64,000 nt of DNA. Origin: an uncultured Muribaculaceae bacterium (GTDB lineage Bacteria; Bacteroidota; Bacteroidia; Bacteroidales; Muribaculaceae). Location: assembly GCA_910578075.1 (NCBI GenBank), contig CAJTPK010000004.1, positions 62,001 through 126,000 of the forward strand, given 5' to 3'. Made by a program: the position numbers and the translations under genes. The notes under the pieces were generated by a model. That model searched no databases. It saw only the letters and a program-made list of their open reading frames with translations, and had not been told where the DNA came from. Shown one piece after another: positions 17,250-24,541 of this stretch. Position 1 is the first letter of the stretch. Every line of letters starts with the position of its first letter.

Positions 17250-18346
17250 AAGGCAGAAAAGGCATTCGCCCTGAAAAGCTTCTCTATGTTATGCCCGAAT
17301 CGGAGTTCCTTATCAGTGCAGTCACATAAAGGTTTGATCACATTATGGGCAAGAATAAAATTGCAGTCGGGACGAAGCAAGTCATTTGTCATGAGATAGG
17401 TATTGTGGGAAGAAAGGAACACCTGACATGGCAGTTCAAAGAGTTTCCGGCACACTTCGTATGCCAATCGGAAATGATAGAAGGCATCGAACTCATCAAT
17501 GAATACAAAGGATGCACGACCCATTTTCTTCAACCAAATGTAAAGAACCTGCAATGAGATTGTGCCTGTAGAGGCTACCCGGTTAAATGGTATCTGCACT
17601 CCGTTTATTATACATTTGAGGACTTTATCTCCATCCACTGGCTTGGCGAAATCAAATTCCTGTCCGCTTACATTTAGAAGGAAATCTTTGAAATCAGCCA
17701 TAAGTCCAAGCTTAATAATCTCTTCTTCTAAGAAAGAAGCGTTGGTGTCAAGACCGATAAACTCTCTTTTGTCAAGACTCTTGAACCACAGCATCGTGTC
17801 GGCAAAATTTTTCAGTTCCAACAGATAATGATTCTCTGGCAATGGATATGTGGCTGTCAGGAAATTGACCAAAGACATTCCGTTGGTATTTTTACGAAGT
17901 TTCTCTTTGACATTTGCGTCTATTGGAAATTCATCGCAGATAACGAGAGCCTCGCTATTGCTGTCAAATACAAGATTACCATTGACGCAGAGTTTCTCCG
18001 CAATCAATTTGCCATCCTTATCCTTCTTATAAGAGTATTCCTGATTATCCAACCCAAATCGGAAGCTGTACTCAAACTCCACCGGCTCATTGTCATGACC
18101 AGCAGTAGCGAAGTTGGAGTAATAGTCTGGCTTCTTCCACTTCTGGGACAGATGGTTCTCTATATCAAATATCGCCAATGCAAAATTTGACTTACCCGAG
18201 CCGTTAGGACCATATATTATACCATTTTTTATAACTCCATCTTTCACGGCATAGGTGTTGAAGGCATAATTGCTTGGGCTTGTCAAATCCCAACAAATAC
18301 GCTCAGCAAATCCTCTATAATTCTTGACAGCGAATGTCGTTAACAT
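17246..18346 (-). CDS. AAA15-type ABC-like ATPase of a two-gene putative defence module
   Basis: 366 residues. The N-terminus, MLTTFAVKNYRGFAE, is the SMC/OLD-like opening. Walker A is GPNGSGKSN (46-54), a weak signature-like segment is ASTGTISLQVLYI (258-270), Walker B is FVFIDEFDAF (280-289) and the H-switch is SSHN (312-315). This set fits the AAA_15/AAA_21 ATPases found in AbiL, RloA and PARIS. It lacks a fused nuclease domain; the downstream overlapping gene supplies a TOPRIM-like one. It lies in a patch with repeats and a broken gene. A role in abortive infection is inference from family and layout. Confidence 0.8.
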   Translation of the reverse strand: MLTTFAVKNYRGFAERICWDLTSPSNYAFNTYAVKDGVIKNGIIYGPNGSGKSNFALAIFDIENHLSQKWKKPDYYSNFATAGHDNEPVEFEYSFRFGLDNQEYSYKKDKDGKLIAEKLCVNGNLVFDSNSEALVICDEFPIDANVKEKLRKNTNGMSLVNFLTATYPLPENHYLLELKNFADTMLWFKSLDKREFIGLDTNASFLEEEIIKLGLMADFKDFLLNVSGQEFDFAKPVDGDKVLKCIINGVQIPFNRVASTGTISLQVLYIWLKKMGRASFVFIDEFDAFYHFRLAYEVCRKLFELPCQVFLSSHNTYLMTNDLLRPDCNFILAHNVIKPLCDCTDKELRFGHNIEKLFRANAFSAL

Positions 18347-18370
18347 ATCTAATTCTAATGCTATTAATTT

Positions 18371-18409
18371 AGAGTCCGCCCTAAAACTAATTTTTATGAA
18401 ACGGACTCT
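18371..18409. repeat. 39-bp palindromic motif (agagtccg family), copy 1
   Basis: The arms agagtccg (18371-18378) and cggactct (18402-18409) pair across a spacer containing tttttatgaaa. The minus-strand reading, agagtccgtttcataaaaa, matches the element at 24437-24479. It sits 24 bp before the start of the ATPase gene and touches the 185-bp hairpin element, so it may lie in that gene's 5' untranslated region. Confidence 0.75.
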
Positions 18410-18410
18410 T

Positions 18411-18595
18411 AGAAACTGTTTAAATTTATTACGAAAATTATGTTATATCCTTTCTTTCAGGAATTTTGAGTGTCTTTACGGCTGTTTCAGCCAAGTGTTA
18501 TCGGTCAAAACCGAAAGGTTTCTCCCTCTTCCACTTGCTGAAACATCTCGGAAATACATCTCAAAATTCTCTGAAAATAAATTTAAACAGTTTCT
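18411..18595. mobile_element. 185-bp long-hairpin element with 20-bp perfect inverted ends
   Basis: The ends agaaactgtttaaatttatt (18411-18430) and its exact complement (18576-18595) frame a sequence that is largely self-complementary. ttcaggaattttgag pairs with ctcaaaattctctgaa, and gtttcagccaagtg pairs with cacttgctgaaac, with a small loop in the middle. TTA flanks one end and follows the other, a possible target duplication. There is no coding capacity. It is best read as a non-autonomous MITE-like element or a large structured repeat, inserted upstream of the ATPase/TOPRIM module. The whole 18347-18719 stretch has no supported gene. Confidence 0.75.
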
Positions 18596-18719
18596 TATGC
18601 AAAGTTATAAAACAATCTCAATATTCCGTAATTTTTTTACGGTAAATTTTATACCGATGTTAATTCTTCCCGACAGGATGAACATTGAAAGGCGAAATGA
18701 AGAACATAAGTTACAACTA

Positions 18720-19112
18720 TCAGGAGCGTTTAGATTTGGAACTCGCGAGATAGCGCAGCCAGGCGTAGGGCTTGCGGCGGGGAAGGTAACGGAGGTTGTG
18801 GCCGTGCGCGTAGGCCTCGCGCTCGAAGGATATGTTCATGTAGGCATCGTTGCGGTTTCTATACTGGATAAGCCTGACAAACCATTCGATGATATACCAG
18901 ATATAAAACGGTAGGAACAGCATTTCTCGCTGTTGCGCGGTGTGAATGCGCTCGTGGTTTATGACACATCTGTCAATCCATGAGGGATCTCTTGTCCAGA
19001 ATGTACCGAACAAGTTAACGCATATCCCTTTGGGTATCAATCTGCACTTAATCACCATCACTAACCTAACATGCACAGCAGTGGCAAAGTTTCGTCTCGT
19101 TCCAAAAATCAA
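18720..19112 (-). CDS. Small protein with HExxH-type metal-binding motif
   Basis: 130 residues from the ATG at 19112, or about 112 from the ATG at 19058 (MVIKCRLIPKGICVNLFG), which I favour as the conserved part begins there. It contains INHERIHTAQQREMLFLPF, an HExxH zinc-site pattern, followed by a hydrophobic segment (FYIWYIIEWFVRLIQYR) and a downstream glutamate in FEREAYAHG that could be the third ligand. This pattern is seen in short Bacteroidetes proteins resembling the catalytic core of M56/M48 peptidases. Catalytic activity is inference. Confidence 0.65.
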   Translation of the reverse strand: MIFGTRRNFATAVHVRLVMVIKCRLIPKGICVNLFGTFWTRDPSWIDRCVINHERIHTAQQREMLFLPFYIWYIIEWFVRLIQYRNRNDAYMNISFEREAYAHGHNLRYLPRRKPYAWLRYLASSKSKRS

Positions 19113-19167
19113 TAACCTATTTATTTTGCCAAGTCCTTAAAACTTACTAAATTTGGAATACAATAAA

Positions 19168-19468
19168 ATTTATTGCTGTTCGGTAAAATTTTAATCACGC
19201 AGAGGCGCAGAGGCGCAAAGGACTCATGCCGCTCTATTCGGCGCAGAAGTCGTTACCACTCCTGCCGAGACACAGAGTTAGACGCATCGGCTCCGCGCCT
19301 TTGCCAAAATCGCCACGCGATTCTCCGTGATCTTAATCATCATACTTGTCTACTCAAGCTTTGCGCCTCAACGGCTCTGCGTGATGTTTGACCATATAAT
19401 GGGGCTTATCAAGGACTAAACTCCCATATTTATGATAGTTATGCATATTTACCAGACAGCAATAACTA
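19168..19468. repeat. Palindromic dispersed repeat, copy 2 (inverted relative to copy 1)
   Basis: The left end reads ttattgctgttcggtaaa and the right end tttaccagacagcaataa, near-perfect terminal inverted repeats. The complement of this stretch follows copy 1 (3716-4085) through most of its length, including the blocks ggtcaaacatcacgcagag and gatcacggagaatcgcgtgg, while the middle has diverged. It fills the gap between the HExxH gene and the thioredoxin-fold gene. An apparent 72-residue frame inside it has no support. Confidence 0.85.
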
Positions 19469-19492
19469 AAATTAAGAAGTTGTTTAAAAATC

Positions 19493-20953
19493 ATGAGACA
19501 TATAGCCATTATTTTTTGTATTATCGCCTCTTGCTTAGCCAACGCTGAGAATTCTGTAGTTGAGGGAATATCTACCGCTGTTCCCGATGGCACACCTGTC
19601 TCTCTTTACCAGATGTTTGGTCGTTCAGGACGTTTTATAGCAAGCGATACCATCAGAAACGGTCGCTTCCGATTCGAGATGGATGCCGACACTGTTTCCG
19701 ACAAGCTGCTCATCATGAGCTTCCAGAATGGCAACCCTACCGGACGACGCATCTACATGCGTCCCGGCATTAAAGTTAAAGTCATGGCCGACAGCAGGAT
19801 TGCCGATGTATGGAGAATTGAGAGCCCGATTTCCCGCCAGGCAGAGATGGATACTTTCATGCTCAATTCCCGTGATCTCATAATCAAGTTTCGCACTGCT
19901 GATTCCTTCGACCGCGATTCTATCCTGAACATCATCAACATGCGCGATGCGGAATTGCTCGCGAAACTTCCACACTCTGACGCATGGCTGGAAAAGCTAT
20001 CTGATCTCGCATCCCTTTCCAAGATACCACAGAAAAACAATTATCCTGAATTAAAGAAACAACTTGAGGGTCTATACGATTCCATGAGCGAACAGGAAAG
20101 AAGCACGCGGGAAGGGAAAAGGAGCTGCGCTTTCATTTATACCCCCAAGAGAGCTGAAATGGATAAACCTTATATTGATGCAGACTTTTACGACATAGAC
20201 GGAAATCTGCACCACGTATCAGAGCTTCCCGATAAATGGAAACTGCTGGTTTTCTGGTCGAGCGGTTGCTTCGCCTCCACCAATGCAATCAAGGAACTTA
20301 ACGATATAAAAAAACGATATCATGAACGTCTCGAAATCGTCAGCATCAGCCAGGATGCCATACCTTTATGGGAAAAAGCCTCGGATTCCATCGACATGAA
20401 CTGGCACAACTGGAATGATAATCAGGAAGATTACGGAATTTTCAATACCTACAACATTCGCTATCTGCCTACCTATGCCATAATAAATCCTGAAGGAATA
20501 GTGACAGACATAATGTTTGCAGTATCCAAAGGATTCCTCAAGCTCTATCTGTCTGACAAGTTTTACTCAGAACTCCCCATGCAGGTGAGTAGAAAAGGAA
20601 AGACTACGACAGTGATCAATCCTCGCTTTTCAACAAACGAAACGCAACACAGCCTGCATGTTGACAAGATTGTAAGGGGTAAGGATGCCACTGAATTGTT
20701 TTTCACCGCAACATATTATCCCGGATATTGGATGGATATCACGTCCGGCTGCGCAATCGAGACTCAAGACGGCAACAAATATCACGTTATCAGCGCTGAT
20801 GGCATTAAGATTGGAGAGAAATTCTATCCTGGAGACAACGGTGACTTCAAGTTCTCATTGAAATTTCCTCCGATCCCGGCAGATGCGGTATCAATAACTT
20901 TTCGAGAGACAGAATATTATATCTCAGGACTATCCTTGACTTCAGACCAATAG
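19493..20953 (+). CDS. TlpA-like thioredoxin-fold protein with DUF4369-type N-terminus
   Basis: 486 residues with a signal peptide (IAIIFCIIASCLANA). The first about 130 residues match the beta-rich DUF4369 type common in Bacteroidetes TlpA proteins. The thioredoxin domain (about 235-360) contains KLLVFWSSGCFASTNAIKEL and the cis-Pro region RYLPTYAII. The usual CxxC active site is CFAS, so only the first cysteine is kept. An extra beta domain follows. It is probably periplasmic. With one cysteine it may act as an isomerase-like or binding protein and not as a simple reductase (inference). Confidence 0.82.
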   Translation: MRHIAIIFCIIASCLANAENSVVEGISTAVPDGTPVSLYQMFGRSGRFIASDTIRNGRFRFEMDADTVSDKLLIMSFQNGNPTGRRIYMRPGIKVKVMADSRIADVWRIESPISRQAEMDTFMLNSRDLIIKFRTADSFDRDSILNIINMRDAELLAKLPHSDAWLEKLSDLASLSKIPQKNNYPELKKQLEGLYDSMSEQERSTREGKRSCAFIYTPKRAEMDKPYIDADFYDIDGNLHHVSELPDKWKLLVFWSSGCFASTNAIKELNDIKKRYHERLEIVSISQDAIPLWEKASDSIDMNWHNWNDNQEDYGIFNTYNIRYLPTYAIINPEGIVTDIMFAVSKGFLKLYLSDKFYSELPMQVSRKGKTTTVINPRFSTNETQHSLHVDKIVRGKDATELFFTATYYPGYWMDITSGCAIETQDGNKYHVISADGIKIGEKFYPGDNGDFKFSLKFPPIPADAVSITFRETEYYISGLSLTSDQ

Positions 20954-21018
20954 TCCCGTTTCCGGAGACTGTTTCATAAAAAATTCCTGACAGGTTACAA
21001 TGCATCAAAGATTTTGAT

Positions 21019-21026
21019 TAATTTTG
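21019..21026 (+). promoter_or_regulatory. -7 box (TAATTTTG) for the MsbA-like operon
   Basis: TAATTTTG is an exact TAnnTTTG match 53 bp before the GTG start at 21079. It starts a transcript that probably includes the ABC exporter, the CD225 and DUF2752 genes and aroK. Confidence 0.6.
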
Positions 21027-21078
21027 TAGTTTATATAGCAATTTGACTTTTACAGTCTGTTTTATAACACCTCGTCAA

Positions 21079-22914
21079 GTGAAAGATTTCTTTAAATTCA
21101 TGCTGCGTTTTGCAGCTCCATATAAGTGGAATGTCATCATCAGCGTTTTTTTCAATCTGCTGACTGCTTTCCTTACCCTATTCTCGTTCGCTTTCATCAT
21201 GCCTATCCTGAGGATGCTCTTCGGTCTTGACACCCAGGAGTATCACTACATGGAGTTTGGCTCTGCCAAGACAATGGAGGTGCTGAACAACAATCTCTAT
21301 TATTATGTGTCGGAAATCATGACACAGAAGGGACCTTCGCTGACACTGCTGATTCTTTGCGGGGCTCTGACTGTGATGACTCTCCTGAAAGTGTTGTCGG
21401 GATATACAAGCGAATGGTTTACAATACCGATGCAGAACGGTGTCACGCGCGATATTCGCAACGCGATGTATCGTAAGATCGTATCCCTACCCATCGGATT
21501 CTTTACCAATGAAAAGAAAGGTGACATAATGGCCCGTATGTCGGGTGACGTATCTGAGGTGCAGGTGTCGGTTATGTCGAGTATCTTCAGTATGGTGAAA
21601 TATCCGATCCTGATCATATCATACCTCTTCGGAATGATAGCCATCAGCTGGCAGCTAACGCTTTTTGTATTCATAATGCTGCCTGTGATAGGGGCTCTGC
21701 TCGGAGTGGTGGGACGACGGCTAAAACAGCAGAACCTGAAAGGGCAGCAGAGATTCGGCTCAATACTATCCAACATAGAGGAGACCATAGGCGGTCTGAG
21801 AATTGTGAAGGCATTCAATGCCGAAGGACAGATGGAGCGTAATTTCTCAGCCGAGACTGAGGATCTCTACCACATACACAACTCCATGGGACGCCGATAT
21901 ACGTTGGCTCATCCTATGAGTGAATTTCTCGGCACCATGGCGGTGGCCGTGATCCTATGGTTCGGAGGCACACTTATCTTATCAGGAAATTCCACCATCG
22001 ATGCCTCCCAATTTATATACTTCATGGTGATTTTCTACAGCCTTATCAATCCTGCCAAGGAGTTGTCAAAAACTTCATACACAATACAGAAAGGTATGGC
22101 AGCCATGGAGCGTATCGACAAAATCCTCGGTGCGGAGAATCCCATCCAGGATCCCGCCAATCCCAAAGAGCTTCCGGAAGACAGGCGCAAAAGCTCGGTA
22201 AGCTTCAGGAACGTCTGCTTCAGCTATGATGGAGAGCGCGATGTGCTGTCGGATATAAACCTTGATGTAAGACCGGGCGAGACGGTAGCTATCGTCGGTC
22301 AGTCAGGCTCGGGAAAATCAACCCTCGTTGATCTTATACCCCGCTTCTGGGACGTGGAACGTGGAGAGGTAATGGTGGATGGTATGAATGTGAAAGACCT
22401 GAGGGTAAAAGACCTGCGGTCGCTGATGGGCAATGTCAACCAGGAGGCGATACTCTTCAACGACACAATCTTCAATAACATCGCTTTCGGTGACAAGAAC
22501 GCAACTTTAGAACAGGTTGAGGCTGCCGCACGAATCGCGAATGCCCATGAATTCATAGTCAATACGGAGGAAGGATACCAGACAATGATTGGCGACCGCG
22601 GTTGCCGCCTGTCGGGTGGTCAACGCCAGAGAATCAGTATCGCAAGAGCCATACTCAAGAACCCGTCTATCCTCATTCTCGATGAGGCCACATCCGCACT
22701 TGACACCGAAAGCGAGCGACTTGTGCAGGATGCTCTTGAGAAGCTGATGAAAGACCGCACAACAATCGTCATAGCCCATCGATTGTCGACAATCGTAAAT
22801 GCCGATAAGATATGTGTGCTCCATGAAGGCAGGATTGTGGAGACCGGAACCCATACCGAACTTATTGAACTCGGAGGGATATATAACCGCCTGGTGGAGA
22901 TGCAGCAGGTGTGA
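21079..22914 (+). CDS. ABC exporter, fused permease and ATPase (MsbA-like)
   Basis: About 611 residues from the GTG at 21079 (KDFFKFMLRFAAPYKW follows). The frame opens at a TTG at 21043, but those residues do not fit the family. Six membrane spans are followed by the ATPase: Walker A VGQSGSGKST, Q-loop NVNQEAILFN, signature LSGGQRQRISIARA, Walker B ILILDEATSALD and H-loop IVIAHRLSTI. It is probably a lipid or lipid A flippase or drug exporter acting as a homodimer in the inner membrane. The following genes are close enough to be co-transcribed. Confidence 0.92.
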   Translation: MKDFFKFMLRFAAPYKWNVIISVFFNLLTAFLTLFSFAFIMPILRMLFGLDTQEYHYMEFGSAKTMEVLNNNLYYYVSEIMTQKGPSLTLLILCGALTVMTLLKVLSGYTSEWFTIPMQNGVTRDIRNAMYRKIVSLPIGFFTNEKKGDIMARMSGDVSEVQVSVMSSIFSMVKYPILIISYLFGMIAISWQLTLFVFIMLPVIGALLGVVGRRLKQQNLKGQQRFGSILSNIEETIGGLRIVKAFNAEGQMERNFSAETEDLYHIHNSMGRRYTLAHPMSEFLGTMAVAVILWFGGTLILSGNSTIDASQFIYFMVIFYSLINPAKELSKTSYTIQKGMAAMERIDKILGAENPIQDPANPKELPEDRRKSSVSFRNVCFSYDGERDVLSDINLDVRPGETVAIVGQSGSGKSTLVDLIPRFWDVERGEVMVDGMNVKDLRVKDLRSLMGNVNQEAILFNDTIFNNIAFGDKNATLEQVEAAARIANAHEFIVNTEEGYQTMIGDRGCRLSGGQRQRISIARAILKNPSILILDEATSALDTESERLVQDALEKLMKDRTTIVIAHRLSTIVNADKICVLHEGRIVETGTHTELIELGGIYNRLVEMQQV

Positions 22915-22932
22915 CATTCTAAAACAAATATT

Positions 22933-23502
22933 ATGGATGATAAAGATAAATTTGACAAACCATTGTCACCCGAAGATATAACTAATCCGGAAGAGACGGC
23001 AGCTGAGACTCCGTCTTCAACTCCGGAAACATCAAGAGAGGAGAAAATCGAAACCGAATGGGCCAAAGCTCTTCATCTCGACTATGATCCGGAAGAGGCT
23101 CGCCGACGCGCCGAGGAGATAAACTCACGGGCTTCGGCACAGACACCTCCTCCCATGCCAAATCAAGAGCAGCAGACTGCCAACGAATGGCCTCCGCGTA
23201 ATGAACCCCCGGCACCGGCTCCTCAACCATTCGAGAACGTTCCTCAACCGGCACCGTATCATCAACCAGAACCAATGCCACAGACCTACCTCGTATGGTC
23301 TGTGCTTGCAACCGTATTCTGCTGTCTGATTCCGGGAATTGTCGCGATAATATATAGCACCATGGTCAGCTCCAAATATTACGCCAAGGATTACGAAGGC
23401 TCAAAGAAAGCCTCAGAGATGGCCCAATACTGGATCATCGCTTCCGTTGTGTTGGGTGTGATTACGGCTGCGGTTTATCTTCCCCTTTCTCTTTTAGCGT
23501 GA
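22933..23502 (+). CDS. CD225/dispanin (IFITM-like) domain protein with Pro/Glu-rich N-terminus
   Basis: 189 residues. The first about 115 residues are charged and proline-rich (PPPMPNQEQQ, PAPAPQPFENVPQPAPYHQP), with no fold. The rest is the CD225 domain: TYLVWSVLATVFCCLIPGIV, then YSTMVSSKYYAKDYEGSKKA, then a second membrane span. The conserved CC-x-x-PG turn and the KxSxxA segment are visible. The family spans bacteria and the interferon-induced IFITM proteins of vertebrates; the bacterial role is poorly known. Its stop overlaps the GTG start of the next gene. Confidence 0.88.
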   Translation: MDDKDKFDKPLSPEDITNPEETAAETPSSTPETSREEKIETEWAKALHLDYDPEEARRRAEEINSRASAQTPPPMPNQEQQTANEWPPRNEPPAPAPQPFENVPQPAPYHQPEPMPQTYLVWSVLATVFCCLIPGIVAIIYSTMVSSKYYAKDYEGSKKASEMAQYWIIASVVLGVITAAVYLPLSLLA

Positions 23503-23882
23503 AAAAAACGGGTAATGTGAAAAAGAGTATCGTTTATATTGCGCTACTCATTGCCGTAGCTTTAATAGCCGCAGTCTATTTCACCTTCGATCCGTCCACA
23601 ACACGCTTCATGCCCCGATGCCTTTTCCATGAACTGACAGGATGGCAATGTCCGGGATGCGGCAGCCAAAGAATGCTTCATGCTCTCTTTCACGGCAATC
23701 TGCCTGAGGCATGGAACTACAACGCCTTTCTGCTATGTATTATTCCGCTTCTTATCCCGATGGTTTGGCTGGAAATTAACCGCAATAAGTATCCTTCGCT
23801 CTATATGCGCGTGCATTCCCTGCCGGTGACGATAACAGCTGTCGGAGCCATCATCGCATGGTGGATATTACGTAATTTATAA
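23499..23882 (+). CDS. DUF2752 membrane protein
   Basis: 127 residues starting at a GTG that overlaps the previous stop (GTGA), so it is translationally coupled to the CD225 gene. It shows the family signature LTGWQCPGCGSQRMLHALFH (about residues 46-65), with two cysteines like a small metal or redox site, and three membrane spans. DUF2752 proteins often neighbour CD225/TM2 proteins in Bacteroidetes (general knowledge), suggesting that they act together. The function is unknown. Confidence 0.88.
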   Translation: MKKTGNVKKSIVYIALLIAVALIAAVYFTFDPSTTRFMPRCLFHELTGWQCPGCGSQRMLHALFHGNLPEAWNYNAFLLCIIPLLIPMVWLEINRNKYPSLYMRVHSLPVTITAVGAIIAWWILRNL

Positions 23883-23904
23883 TATTTATAATCCGCTTCC
23901 TGAT

Positions 23905-24429
23905 ATGTTTATAATCGGATATATGGCAAGTGGGAAAACCACATTCGGAAGAGCCCTTGCCCGACGCACCGGTCACGAATTCATCGACCTTGATTTTTAC
24001 ATAGAGCAGCGGTTTCGCAAATCAATCGCTGACATATTCGCCGAAAAGGGGGAAGATGAGTTCCGGCGCATTGAAGCCGCGATGCTTCGTGAAGCCGGAG
24101 AATTCGAGAATACCGTGGTATCCTGCGGTGGCGGCACGCCATGCTTTCACGACAACATGAACTACATGCTTTCACGCGGAGACGTGATATGGCTCGAGGC
24201 ATCACAGGAAAGAATAACCGAAAGGTTGATCATCAACAACGCCCGCCGACCGCTGATGCGCGGCAAGACACCGGAGGAAATACGTCATTCTGTAGAGGAA
24301 GGTCTGGCGACACGGCATAAATGGTATTCGCTCGCCAACATCCGCTTCAACGGAGAACACCTTGAAGACAAACTTCAGATAGACACCTCCGTCACCAACT
24401 TTCTGCAAACCTACAAATTCTCCAAATAG
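23905..24429 (+). CDS. aroK: Shikimate kinase
   Basis: 174 residues. Walker A is GYMASGKTTFGRALA near residue 5, the shikimate-binding DLDFYIE lies near residue 32, and FRRIEAAMLRE and SCGGGTPCF follow. LIINNARRPLM covers the lid region. It phosphorylates shikimate in the chorismate pathway. It follows the DUF2752 gene by 22 bp and is probably co-transcribed. A palindromic motif lies 7 bp after the stop. Confidence 0.95.
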   Translation: MFIIGYMASGKTTFGRALARRTGHEFIDLDFYIEQRFRKSIADIFAEKGEDEFRRIEAAMLREAGEFENTVVSCGGGTPCFHDNMNYMLSRGDVIWLEASQERITERLIINNARRPLMRGKTPEEIRHSVEEGLATRHKWYSLANIRFNGEHLEDKLQIDTSVTNFLQTYKFSK

Positions 24430-24436
24430 AGGAGTA

Positions 24437-24479
24437 AGAGTCCGTCCCCTAAAGCCAAATTTTTTATGAGACGGACTCT
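24437..24479. repeat. 43-bp palindromic motif (agagtccg family), copy 2
   Basis: agagtccgtcccc (from 24437) pairs imperfectly with gagacggactct (ending 24479) around an AT-rich centre. The complement reads agagtccgtctcataaaaa followed by a tttggctttagggg-type centre, matching copy 1 at 18371-18409. It lies between aroK and the next promoter, so it could serve as a bidirectional terminator-like hairpin, or it may be a small mobile repeat. Confidence 0.75.
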
Positions 24480-24483
24480 AAAT

Positions 24484-24514
24484 TTTGATAATCTAAATAT
24501 AAATATTAATTTAG
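24484..24514 (+). promoter_or_regulatory. Promoter for the alanine dehydrogenase-like gene
   Basis: TTTG (24484-24487), then 19 bp, then TAATTTAG (24507-24514), one mismatch from TAnnTTTG. The spacing fits the Bacteroidetes sigma factor. The start codon is 28 bp downstream. Confidence 0.5.
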
Positions 24515-24541
24515 AGGGTTAATACCTACTTATTGATACTT

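Noticed and set aside
18324..18914. 196-residue plus-strand frame across the hairpin elements
   Set aside because: It crosses the inverted repeats and the complement of two minus-strand genes; the composition is not protein-like.
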